Shown here in pieces: positions 1 through 8,057 of a stretch of DNA of 64,000 nt (positions within the stretch are counted from its first letter, which is position 1; every line of letters begins with the position of its first letter). Location of the stretch: contig NZ_NKYF01000008.1 of assembly GCF_002262885.1 (NCBI RefSeq), positions 1 to 64,000 of the forward strand, written 5' to 3'. The translations under genes were made by a program, and so were the position numbers. Under the pieces are notes generated by a model. The model was not told where the DNA came from. It worked only from the letters and a program-made list of their open reading frames with translations, and searched no databases. Source of the stretch: Pseudonocardia sp. MH-G8 (GTDB lineage: Bacteria; Actinomycetota; Actinomycetes; Mycobacteriales; Pseudonocardiaceae).

Positions 1-437
1 CAGCGGTCACCCGGCAGATCGGGCGCAGGACACCACGGTCAGCGAGTCGGTGAGCCAGAACGACCGCTGCGGGGCTCCCCTACATCCTCACTGCGAGTCG
101 GGGTCTGAGGGCCGCGTGTCGCGCTCTCGCCGTCCACGAGTCGGGGTGTGGATGTTCGTGTGTCGCGACCTGGCCCTTCGCGAGTCGAGGTGTGGCACGC
201 GAATGTCGCCGCCTGCGCTCGGGAGGCCGGGTGATCACTACGAGCCGCGCATCAGGGTCGGTCGCTCCGCGCTGGTGTGCTTCTCGGCGTCGGTGATCGC
301 TGCGAGCCGTCCGCCTGCGTGGTGGCGGCAGCGCTGGTGCACGGCTCGGCCGCCGTGACGCGATCGTGACCGCCTGCGCCCAACCGGCGTGCCGCCCGCG
401 TCCGTCCTGTGGGCGGGTCCGGGGCGAGGAGGCGGCG
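1..437. other. Intergenic region with repeats
   Basis: No gene can be supported here. The stretch holds three tandem copies of the CGCGA/TCGCG-ended element (93-210) and two copies of the 14-nt GTGATCNNTNCGAG core (231-244 and 293-306). A gene could end before about position 60, but the fragment is too short to judge. Confidence 0.6.
93..210 (+). repeat. Three tandem copies of CGCGA/TCGCG-ended element
   Basis: Copies lie at 93-123, 136-167 and 180-210. Each starts with (G/A)CGAGTCG, continues GGGTNTG or a variant, and ends in TGTCGCG or TGTCGCC. Unit ends are short inverted repeats (CGCGA and TCGCG). The same element recurs at 47.5-47.7, 48.6 and 54.6-54.7 kb. Confidence 0.8.
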
Positions 438-1400
438 GTGGGGGTGCAGGCGATGCGCGGTGGACGGCGCAAGGCGCTGATCGGGGTGGGCGTGCTGCTC
501 GCGCTGCTGGTGGCGGCGCTGGTGGTCGTGCAGCAGACCTCGGGCGGGTCGGATCGCGCCGTGAGCGAGGTCGCGGCGGCGCCCGCACGATCGTCGCCGA
601 CGGTCGGATCGGATTCGGCGGCGAGCGATGCCGCCGCCCCGGAGGCCGCCGTGCCTCCGGCGAGCGGCGGCCAGGCCGCGGTCGTACCGCTGGGGGGCCG
701 GCGCGAGCTCGTGCGCACGGCCGAGCTCGGCGTCGAGGTGGCGGAGCCGGCGAGCGCGGTGCGGCGGATCCGGACGGCGGTGGTTGTGGCGGGCGGGTTC
801 GTCGCGGAGGAGCGGTCGGTGGGCGCGGGCAGCCGGCTGGTGCTGCGCGTGCCGGCCGAGGCGCTCGACCGCATGGTCGACGACGTGGGCGCGCTCGGGC
901 AGGTCACCGCCCGCAGCGGCGAGGTGCTCGACGCGACCGGGGAGATCGTCGACCTCGACGCGCGCGTCGCCAGCCAGACGGCGAGCGTGGCGCGCGTGCG
1001 GGCGCTGCTCGCCGAGGCCGCGACGATCAGCGACGTCATGGCCGTGGAGTCCGAGCTCGCCCGGCGGGAGGCCGACCTCGACTCCCTGACCGGCAGGCTG
1101 GGTGTGTTGCGCGATCAGGTCGCGTTGTCGACGTTGACGGTCGACGTGCGCGCAACGGCTGCCCCCGCGCCGGTGGAGCCGGGGGGACCCGCATTCCTCG
1201 ACGGGCTCGCCGCGGGCTGGGCCGGCCTCACCGCGGTCGGCGCGGCTGCGGCAGCGGTGGTGGGGTTCGTGGTGCCGTTCGTGCCGGTGCTGGCCGTGCT
1301 CGGCGGGATCGCCTGGCTCGTGCGCCGGATCGTGCGCGCGCGGCGCGCCCCCGCCCCAGCGGGTGGGCGGGGCGGCCCGGGCCTGGATGGCGAGTCCTGA
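438..1400 (+). CDS. DUF4349-type membrane-anchored protein
   Basis: A protein of about 320 aa. It has one N-terminal membrane segment (about residues 14-32), an Ala/Pro/Ser-rich linker, a globular part opening with RELVRTAELGVEV, a probable coiled coil (IVDLDARVASQTASVARVRA region), and a C-terminal hydrophobic segment followed by a basic tail (LVRRIVRARRAP). This layout matches DUF4349 proteins, whose function is unknown. GTG 438 is chosen because GAGGAGG lies 5 nt upstream; GTG 444 and ATG 453 are in-frame alternatives. The gene stands alone, facing the convergent oxidoreductase gene. Confidence 0.8.
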   Translation: MGVQAMRGGRRKALIGVGVLLALLVAALVVVQQTSGGSDRAVSEVAAAPARSSPTVGSDSAASDAAAPEAAVPPASGGQAAVVPLGGRRELVRTAELGVEVAEPASAVRRIRTAVVVAGGFVAEERSVGAGSRLVLRVPAEALDRMVDDVGALGQVTARSGEVLDATGEIVDLDARVASQTASVARVRALLAEAATISDVMAVESELARREADLDSLTGRLGVLRDQVALSTLTVDVRATAAPAPVEPGGPAFLDGLAAGWAGLTAVGAAAAAVVGFVVPFVPVLAVLGGIAWLVRRIVRARRAPAPAGGRGGPGLDGES

Positions 1401-1444
1401 CGCCGCCGCACGATCAATGCCGGCGGGTGCCTGCGGTCAACGCA

Positions 1445-2317
1445 TCAGGGACGTTTCGCCAGCAGCTCGAACAAGCTCGAGAACCCCTGGTCTCCGTGAC
1501 CGTCGGCGATCCGGCGGTCCATCAGTTCCTTGACCTCCCGCATCCGCACGGCTTCCACACCGAGGGACTCCCGATGGCTGATCATGTCGTCCATCAGCGC
1601 GGCCTGGACGTCGAGCGAACCGAGGTCCGGTCCGTATTCGCCGCTCTTGACCGCCTTGCCGAACGAGGTCAACAACGGTGGGTAGCCGGCCAGTGATCCG
1701 GCGACGCGCTCGGCGAACCCCGCGACGTCGACGCCTTCCGCCTGCACCAGCCGGAGCGTGTGCAGGAATCCGATGAGGAACTCGTAGCCCACTGCGACCT
1801 GGGCCATGAACTCCACGGCAGCGGCGCCGGCGTCCTCACCGTGGTACGCGACCGTGCCCAGCTGGCGCAGCATCGGTTCGTGGGCTCCGAACGCGGTGGG
1901 CGAACCGCTGAACGGGAGCATGATGTTCGGCGTGCCGATGTAGGGCGGGTCGCCCATGATCTTGCCGTCGAGGTACTCCGCACCGCGCTCACCGGCCCAG
2001 CGCTCGTTGGCCCGCGCCTGGGCCGGCGATCCGCTCGTGAGGTTCACCAGCACCTTGCCCGCGACCGCGGAGTCGACCGATGCCAGTACCTCGTCCACCG
2101 CGGTGCTGTCGAGCAGGCAGGCCACGACGAGCGGGCTCGCGGTCACCGCCTCCGCAGCGGTCGCAGCCGCCGTCGCACCGGCGTCGACCAGCGGTGCGTT
2201 CTTGCTCGCGGTCCGGTTCCAGACCGTCGTGCGGTAGCCGCGGGCGACGAGCGTCTTCGCGATCGCCGACCCCATGTTGCCGAGACCGAGCACGGTGACG
2301 GCCGTTGTCGTCGTCAT
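1445..2317 (-). CDS. NAD(P)-dependent oxidoreductase, imine-reductase-like
   Basis: 290 aa, 6-phosphogluconate/3-hydroxyisobutyrate dehydrogenase superfamily. The N-terminal Rossmann domain shows GLGNMGSA and the WNRT segment typical of NADPH-binding imine reductases. The C-terminal half is the helical dimerisation domain. The DPPYIGTPN segment corresponds to the substrate-side loop. Where canonical imine reductases carry a catalytic Asp or Tyr in the first long C-terminal helix, this one appears to have Phe or Met (AAVEFMAQVA), so activity on imines is uncertain. ATG 2317 is chosen over the in-frame ATG 2332 because AGGAA sits 6 nt before it. It is the last gene of an operon with the MFS exporter, which stops only 15 nt upstream. 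Confidence 0.85.
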   Translation of the reverse strand: MTTTTAVTVLGLGNMGSAIAKTLVARGYRTTVWNRTASKNAPLVDAGATAAATAAEAVTASPLVVACLLDSTAVDEVLASVDSAVAGKVLVNLTSGSPAQARANERWAGERGAEYLDGKIMGDPPYIGTPNIMLPFSGSPTAFGAHEPMLRQLGTVAYHGEDAGAAAVEFMAQVAVGYEFLIGFLHTLRLVQAEGVDVAGFAERVAGSLAGYPPLLTSFGKAVKSGEYGPDLGSLDVQAALMDDMISHRESLGVEAVRMREVKELMDRRIADGHGDQGFSSLFELLAKRP

Positions 2318-2331
2318 GATGTTCCTTTCCA

Positions 2332-3870
2332 TCAGTGGGAGCCGGTCGGCCGGACGTGGCGGAGCACGGTCACGGCGACGACGGCGAGGGTGAGCGTGAG
2401 GGCGGCGGTGAGGGCGGCGGCGGCGTTCAGCCCGCTGGTGAACGCCGCGCGGGCCGGTTCGAGCAGCGCGGCGCCGAGCTGGTCGGGGAGCTGCCCGGCT
2501 GCGGCGACCGCAGCGGGGAGACCGTCCGCGGCGGCTGTGGCGGCCTCGGGCGGGAGGCCGGCGGGCAGGGACCCGGCGACGTGGTTGCGGTAGACGGCGG
2601 TCCCCACGCTGCCGAGGACGGCGATGCCGACCGACACCCCGAACTCACCGCTGGTCTCCGATATCGCGGCTGCCTGGCCCGACTTCTCCTGCGGCGCCGA
2701 GGCGACGATCAGGTCCATGCTCAGGGCCATCATCGGCGCGCTGCCGATGAAGGCGACGACGGTGCCGGCCATCAGCACCGCGAGCCCGGTGGTGACCTCG
2801 ACCTGGGTGAGCACGAGGTAGCCGGCCGCCGAGACCGTCAGCCCGGTCCCGACGACGTAGGCAGGCGGCACCCGGCGGGCGATCAGCGGGGCGAGGAGGG
2901 CGCCGATGATCTCGCCGACCGCAGCGGGGACCATCCACGTTCCCGCCTGCAGTGGCGACAACCCGGCGACCAGCTGCAGGTACTGGGTGACGAACAGGTA
3001 GCTGCCGGCAACCGTCGCCATGCCGATCATCAGCACGCCCAGCGCGGCCCGGAAGGTGCGATCGGCGAACAGGGCGACGTCCAGCAGCGGGTCCGGCAGG
3101 GCACGCTGCCGACGCACGAACGCGGTGCCGACGGCCGCACCGGCCACGATCGCGAGCACCGGCAGCCACGCCGGCCCGCCGGCGGCCAGCTCCTTGAGCC
3201 CGAAGACGATCGGCAGGATCGCCGCCAGCGACAGCGCCACGCTCGTCAGGTCCAGCCGGCCGGCGCCGGGTGCCCGGTGCTCCGGGAGCACGAACGGCGC
3301 GGTGAGCAGGAGCAGCACGACCACCGGGACGCCGAGCAGGAACACCGAGCCCCACCAGAAGGTCTCCAGCAGCACCCCGCCGACCACCGGGCCGATGAGC
3401 GTGCCGCCGGAGAAGCTGGCCATCCAGACGGCGATGGCCATGCCCCGTTGCCTGCGGTCGCGGAACATGGTGCTGATCAGCGCGAGCGTGGACGGCATCA
3501 TCGCCGCGCCGGCGAGTCCCAGCAGCGCGCGCGTCGCGATCAGCATCTCCGCGCTGGTCGAGTACGCGGCGACCACCGATGCGGCGGTGAACGCGGCCGC
3601 GCCGATCATCAGGAGCCGGCGCCGACCGATCCGGTCGCCGAGAGCACCCATCGTGACCAGGAACCCGGCGATCACGAAGCCGTAGATGTCCATGATCCAC
3701 AGCAGCTGAGTGCTGCTGGGCCGCAGGTCGGCGCCGAGGTGGGGCAGCGCCAGGAAGAGGACGCTCGCGTCGAGGGCGAGGAGCAGGGTGGTGAGGGTGA
3801 GCACGGCCAGTCCGAGCCATGCGCGCGGACCGGCACGGAGGGCATGCGTGGGTGCAGCGTGGGAGGTCAT
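2332..3870 (-). CDS. MFS drug exporter, DHA2 family (EmrB/QacA type)
   Basis: 512 aa, the usual length of 14-TM DHA2 proton-coupled drug antiporters. Hydrophobic segments run from LGLAVLTLTTLLLALDASV to LTLTLAVVAVTVL. Visible family motifs are DASVLFLALP in TM1, LGDRIGRRRLL (motif A, cytoplasmic loop 2-3) and the GPVVGG stretch of TM5 (motif C, antiporter). The start ATG overlaps the stop of the upstream flavoreductase gene (ATGA), which implies translational coupling. The protein probably exports a compound sensed by, or made under, the divergent SARP-type regulator; that link is inferred from position only. Confidence 0.9.
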   Translation of the reverse strand: MTSHAAPTHALRAGPRAWLGLAVLTLTTLLLALDASVLFLALPHLGADLRPSSTQLLWIMDIYGFVIAGFLVTMGALGDRIGRRRLLMIGAAAFTAASVVAAYSTSAEMLIATRALLGLAGAAMMPSTLALISTMFRDRRQRGMAIAVWMASFSGGTLIGPVVGGVLLETFWWGSVFLLGVPVVVLLLLTAPFVLPEHRAPGAGRLDLTSVALSLAAILPIVFGLKELAAGGPAWLPVLAIVAGAAVGTAFVRRQRALPDPLLDVALFADRTFRAALGVLMIGMATVAGSYLFVTQYLQLVAGLSPLQAGTWMVPAAVGEIIGALLAPLIARRVPPAYVVGTGLTVSAAGYLVLTQVEVTTGLAVLMAGTVVAFIGSAPMMALSMDLIVASAPQEKSGQAAAISETSGEFGVSVGIAVLGSVGTAVYRNHVAGSLPAGLPPEAATAAADGLPAAVAAAGQLPDQLGAALLEPARAAFTSGLNAAAALTAALTLTLAVVAVTVLRHVRPTGSH

Positions 3871-4313
3871 CGGCGCCGTCCTCGAGGAGGGGAGTCGCGG
3901 GTGTCCGGCCGCGAGCCGGGGCGGTTGTCGCGCAGCAGGGCCGCCCACCAGGTCAGCTGGTCGAGCAGCGCCGCGGCCGCCGCGTTCGCCTGCCACTCCT
4001 CCCGGAACCAGTCGATGGCGTTCTCGAGCGACCCCGGGTAGCCGTGGTTGTACTCAGGGGTCACGACCACGAACGCGTCGGCCGCAGCCAGCCACGGGGC
4101 GAGGTCCTGGACCGGCTGTGGGGCGGGGAGGCAGGCGCGCTCGTCGGGGAGCACCTCGGGCAGCCACGCCTCGGCGAGGTCGACGACGTCCACCTCGACG
4201 TCATCGCGCTCGCAGGCCTGCGCAGCGAACCAGCCGGCCGCGGTCGGGCCGAACCTGCCCTGCCGGACGCTGCCGATGATGACTACCACCCGCAGCCGGT
4301 GCTCGCTGATCAC
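3867..4313 (-). CDS. NADPH-dependent FMN reductase-like protein with internal deletion
   Basis: Flavodoxin-fold NADPH-dependent FMN reductase. Residues 8-20 carry the phosphate-binding loop (IIGSVRQGRFG) and residues 84-104 the TPEYNHGYPGSLENAIDW motif, which stacks on the flavin. The protein is only 148 aa against about 190-200 for the family. After the FREEWQA segment it jumps directly to ANAAAAALLDQLTWWAALL, which resembles the family's C-terminal helix. About 45-50 residues that normally contain the SYGG loop are therefore missing in frame. GTG 4313 is preceded by GGAGGT. It is the first gene of a three-gene operon with the exporter and the oxidoreductase. It may be inactive or merely structural. 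Confidence 0.75.
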   Translation of the reverse strand: MISEHRLRVVVIIGSVRQGRFGPTAAGWFAAQACERDDVEVDVVDLAEAWLPEVLPDERACLPAPQPVQDLAPWLAAADAFVVVTPEYNHGYPGSLENAIDWFREEWQANAAAAALLDQLTWWAALLRDNRPGSRPDTRDSPPRGRRR

Positions 4314-4403
4314 GCACCTCCGTCCCGATCGCCCCCGTCCTGAGCACCACGGTGGCGAACGGGACTGTGGGTCGGCTGCCGGTCGACTCCCGCGGAGCCG
4401 CGT

Positions 4404-4409
4404 TACCGT
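4404..4409 (+). promoter_or_regulatory. -10 box for leaderless regulator start
   Basis: TACCGT lies 5 nt before GTG 4415, with no Shine-Dalgarno sequence in between. This favours a leaderless transcript and decides the start of the SARP-type regulator. Confidence 0.5.
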
Positions 4410-4414
4410 TGGGT

Positions 4415-7400
4415 GTGCGCTTCGGGCTGCTCGGTCCACTGGCGGTGTGGACGGCCGCCGGCCGCCCGGTGACGCTGCCCGAGCTGAAGGTCCGCGCGCT
4501 GCTGGCCCACCTGCTGGTGCACCGCGGCCGACTGGTGTCCGCCGAGCGGCTGATCGACGACCTCTGGGGCGCGGCGCTGCCCGCAAACCCCGCCAACACC
4601 CTGCAGGGCAAGGTGTCGCAGCTGCGACGGGTGCTGGACGCCGCCGAGCCGGGCGGCCGCGGCCTCGTGGCTTACCGGCAGGGCGGGTACCTGCTGCAGG
4701 TCGACGCCGACTCGGTCGACGCCGACCAGTTCCACGCCCTGGCCGAGCGGGCGCGGCGGGCCGCCGACCCGAGGACCGGGGCGGCGCTGCTGGGCGACGC
4801 GCTGGCGCTGTGGCGCGGAGACGCGTTGGCGGACTTCACCGGCGAGGCCTTCGCCCGGGGGGCGATCGTGGGGCTGGAGGAATCCCGGTTGGTCGTGCTG
4901 GAAGAGCAGGCTGCCGCCCGGCTCGAGCTGGGTGAGCACCACCTGCTGGCCGGTGAGCTGACCGACCTGGTCGCGCGGCATCCGCTGCGCGCGAGGCTGC
5001 GCGAGGTGCACATGAGGGCTCTGTACCGAGCGGGCCGGCAGGGCGAAGCCCTCGACAGCTATCACCAGCTGCGGTCGCGGTTGGTCGAGGAGCAAGGCCT
5101 CGACCCCGGTCCGGAGCTCGCCGCGCTGCAGGAGGCGATCCTGCGGCGTGACCCGGATCTCGACGCACCGGCCCGCCCGTCGCCGGCGGCCCGGGTGTCG
5201 ACGAACCTGCCCACCCCGCTCACCGACCTGATCGGCCGTGAGGACGCCGTCGCCGCTGCACGGGCGCTGCTGGCATCGGGACGGTTGGTGACCCTCACCG
5301 GGCCGGGCGGGGTCGGGAAGACGCGGCTGGCGGTGGAGACCGCCGCGGGGCCGGCCGGAACCTTTCCCGACGGGGTGTGGTTGGTGGAGCTGGCCTCCCT
5401 CGGGGGGCGAGCAGCAGAGGGACCGGCCGCACTCGCCGGGGCACTCATGGCGGTCCTCGACGTCCGTCCCGACACCCGGCCGTCCGCCGACCCCGTGGAC
5501 GCGCTGGTCGTGGCGCTGGGCGCCAAGCAGCTGCTGCTGATCCTGGACAACTGCGAGGGTCTGGTCGAGCCAGTCGCCCGGCTCGCCGCCCGGCTGCTGA
5601 CGGCCGCCCCCGGCCTGCGGATCCTGGCGACCAGTCAGGAACCGCTGCGTGTCCCCGGTGAGCTCCTGCAGGTGGTCGAGCCCCTGGCCCTGCCCGAACC
5701 CGCGGGGCACGCCGACCTCGCGGCCCTGCGTCGGTCAGCGGCAGTGCGGTTGTTCGAGATCCGCGCGACCGCCGCGGCGCCCGCGTTCGTGCTCGATCGC
5801 GGCAACGCCGCGGACGTCGCCGCGATCTGCCGGAGCCTGGACGGGATCCCGCTGGCGCTCGAGCTCGCGGCCGCGCGGGTCCGGTCGCTGGGCGTGCGAG
5901 AGCTCGCCGCGCGGCTCCGCGACCGGTTCCGGCTGCTGGCCTCCGGCTACCGGGACTCGCCGCCGCGGCAGCAGACGCTGCGGGCGACGATCGACTGGAG
6001 CTGGGATCTGCTCGACGAGCCCGAGCAGATCCTGCTCCGCCGGGTGGCTGTGCACCCCGGGAGTTTCGCACTGGAGGCCGTGGAGGAGATCTGCTCCGGG
6101 GAGGACCTGCCGGCGGACGGCGTCCCGGAGGTGCTGGCCCGGCTGGTGGATCGCTCGCTGGTCACCGTCGACCCGCATGCCGATGGGCACCGCTACCGGC
6201 TGCTGGAGTCGGTCGCGGAGTACGGGCGCGAACGCGCTGGTGCCGCCGGCGAGCTGGCAGGGCTGCGGAAGCGCCACGGCCGCTACTACACCGCGCTCGC
6301 CGAGCGTGCGGCGGCGCAGCTGCGCGGGCCCGGTCAGCGGGCGTGGCTCGACCGGTTGGACGCCGAGGCAGGCAACCTGCGCACCACGCTCGCGGGCGCG
6401 GTCCACGATCGCGATCTGATGCTCGCGCTGCGCCTGGTCAATGCGCTGACCTGGTACTGGGTCCTGCGCGGCAGGCTCGAGGAGGGCAGCCGATCATTGA
6501 CGGCGGCGCTGTCCGTCGACGGTGATGCACCCTCCGTGGCGCGCGCCGAGGCCGTCGCCGCGAACGCAGCCATCTCGCTCGGTGCCGGCGAGGCCACCGA
6601 ACCCACCGCTGTGGTCAAGGCTGCTCTCGAACCGTTCGACGTGGTGGAGGACCCGCATGCGCGGGCGCGCGCCGAGTGGGTGATCGCCTACGGGCTGACC
6701 TTCGGCATCGGCGAGATGGGCCTCGGCCAGGAACTCGTGGACCGCGCGCTGGCCACGTTCCGCGCCCTGGGCGACCGGTGGGGCACCGCGGCGGCGCTCG
6801 GCGTCCGCGCCGTCCAAGCGCTCGCCAGGGGCGATCTGGCCGCCGTCGCTCGCGACAGCGAGCAGAGCATCGCGATGTTCCGCGCCCTCGGCGACCGGTG
6901 GGGACAGCTCATGGCCATGCAGGGCCTCGCCGACCTGGCCAGGCTCACCGGCGACTACGACCGGGCCGCGCGTTCGCACCGGAAGGCGCTGCGGATCTCC
7001 GAGGAGCTGGGCCTGTGGGCCGAGGCGTCGTTCTGGGCGTCCGGCCTCGGTCGGATCGCGCTGCTGACCGGAGACCACGAGCAGGCCCGCGCGCTCACGG
7101 AGCAGGGCAGGCGGCTCGCCACGGAGCACGCGATCCGGTTCGCCGAGGAGCACGCCGACGTCGGATTCGCGCTGATCGCCCGGGCGGAGGGCGATCTCGA
7201 CGCGGCGGAAGCACACCTGCGCAACTGGCTCGACCGGGATCTCCAGGTCGACGCGCACGCGAACGCGGCAGTGATCCTGATCGAACTCGGGTTCATCGCG
7301 GAACTCCGCGGCGATGCGGAAGCCGCGCGCGCACTGCACCGGGACGGCCATGCGGCCGCGCTCGCCGGCGGGGACGTCCGCGTGTCAGCGCGCGCCCTCG

Positions 7401-7624
7401 ACGGGCTCGCCGGCGCGGAAGCGCTCGCCGGTGACCACCAGCGCGCCGCGCGGCTGCTCGGCGCCGCAGCCCGCGCCCGGGAAGCCGCGGGTGGGCCCCT
7501 CCCACCGGGAGAACGAGGCGACGTCGAGCGGATCACACGAGTCGTCCGCGCCGCGCTGGGCGACGAGTTCGCCGGCGCGTTCGTCACCGCGGATGCCGAC
7601 GCCCACGTCCAGGGCCTCGTCTGA
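4415..7624 (+). CDS. SARP/AfsR-type transcriptional regulator (OmpR-DBD, BTAD, ATPase, TPR)
   Basis: 1069 aa. An N-terminal OmpR-like winged helix (about residues 1-75; opens RFGLLGPLAVW) is followed by a bacterial transcriptional activation domain (about 80-235). Next comes a STAND/NB-ARC-like ATPase with Walker A GPGGVGKTR near residues 296-304 and a LLILDNC Walker B near 375. The C-terminal half (about residues 640-1050) holds TPR-like helices. This is the AfsR layout known for activators of secondary metabolism. It is divergent from the reductase/exporter/oxidoreductase operon 100 nt away, so that operon is its most likely target. Typical family proteins start M/V-RFGLLGPL, which supports GTG 4415; ATG 4352 is possible. 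Confidence 0.9.
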   Translation: MRFGLLGPLAVWTAAGRPVTLPELKVRALLAHLLVHRGRLVSAERLIDDLWGAALPANPANTLQGKVSQLRRVLDAAEPGGRGLVAYRQGGYLLQVDADSVDADQFHALAERARRAADPRTGAALLGDALALWRGDALADFTGEAFARGAIVGLEESRLVVLEEQAAARLELGEHHLLAGELTDLVARHPLRARLREVHMRALYRAGRQGEALDSYHQLRSRLVEEQGLDPGPELAALQEAILRRDPDLDAPARPSPAARVSTNLPTPLTDLIGREDAVAAARALLASGRLVTLTGPGGVGKTRLAVETAAGPAGTFPDGVWLVELASLGGRAAEGPAALAGALMAVLDVRPDTRPSADPVDALVVALGAKQLLLILDNCEGLVEPVARLAARLLTAAPGLRILATSQEPLRVPGELLQVVEPLALPEPAGHADLAALRRSAAVRLFEIRATAAAPAFVLDRGNAADVAAICRSLDGIPLALELAAARVRSLGVRELAARLRDRFRLLASGYRDSPPRQQTLRATIDWSWDLLDEPEQILLRRVAVHPGSFALEAVEEICSGEDLPADGVPEVLARLVDRSLVTVDPHADGHRYRLLESVAEYGRERAGAAGELAGLRKRHGRYYTALAERAAAQLRGPGQRAWLDRLDAEAGNLRTTLAGAVHDRDLMLALRLVNALTWYWVLRGRLEEGSRSLTAALSVDGDAPSVARAEAVAANAAISLGAGEATEPTAVVKAALEPFDVVEDPHARARAEWVIAYGLTFGIGEMGLGQELVDRALATFRALGDRWGTAAALGVRAVQALARGDLAAVARDSEQSIAMFRALGDRWGQLMAMQGLADLARLTGDYDRAARSHRKALRISEELGLWAEASFWASGLGRIALLTGDHEQARALTEQGRRLATEHAIRFAEEHADVGFALIARAEGDLDAAEAHLRNWLDRDLQVDAHANAAVILIELGFIAELRGDAEAARALHRDGHAAALAGGDVRVSARALDGLAGAEALAGDHQRAARLLGAAARAREAAGGPLPPGERGDVERITRVVRAALGDEFAGAFVTADADAHVQGLV

Positions 7625-8057
7625 CAGTCCTTCCGGGCGATGGCCGGCAGGTCCGTCTCGGAGCCGGCCACGCTCGCCCGTCGCCATCCGCTGTTCGCCC
7701 CGGCCAGCGGGACCCGGGAAGGATCCTCGCTGGTGGTGGGCGGAGCGGCCCGGGATCTGAGGGGGAGTCATGAACTCGGGCCACTCCGCTGGAACCGCCA
7801 CATCGGCCGTGCGATCGGGGGCACCGCACGCCAGTGGCATCCGGCGACGGCGAGGGGACGCCGCAACCGGCCCGGCCGGGCGAGTGGGGCTCGCCAGGGC
7901 CAGCGCGCTCACAGTGGCAGTCGCTGACGATCAAGACAACCCCTCCGAGTTAGGCCATTCGGGTGGTTCCCGCCGGTCGTGGCGCTGCCGCGAGTGCTCA
8001 CCCGATCGGCATCCGAGCGGTATCGTCCCCGTACTGCCGTTCGCAAGGGAGCGCCGC
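7625..8057. other. Intergenic region without supported gene
   Basis: Short open frames are present on both strands, including an ATG at 7770 after GGGGGAG, but none resembles a known family and each runs into a better-supported gene. I see no repeat or strong hairpin here. Confidence 0.5.

Noticed and set aside
80..1039. Long minus-strand open frame over the DUF4349 gene
   Set aside because: Ser/Arg/Thr-rich shadow of the plus-strand gene, no start signal and no family resemblance.
7770..8057. Extension of the 4CL-like gene to an ATG at 7770 after GGGGGAG
   Set aside because: The extra 96 residues are low complexity and the family starts at MPVRSPYADVEI, with a good ribosome binding site at 8058.
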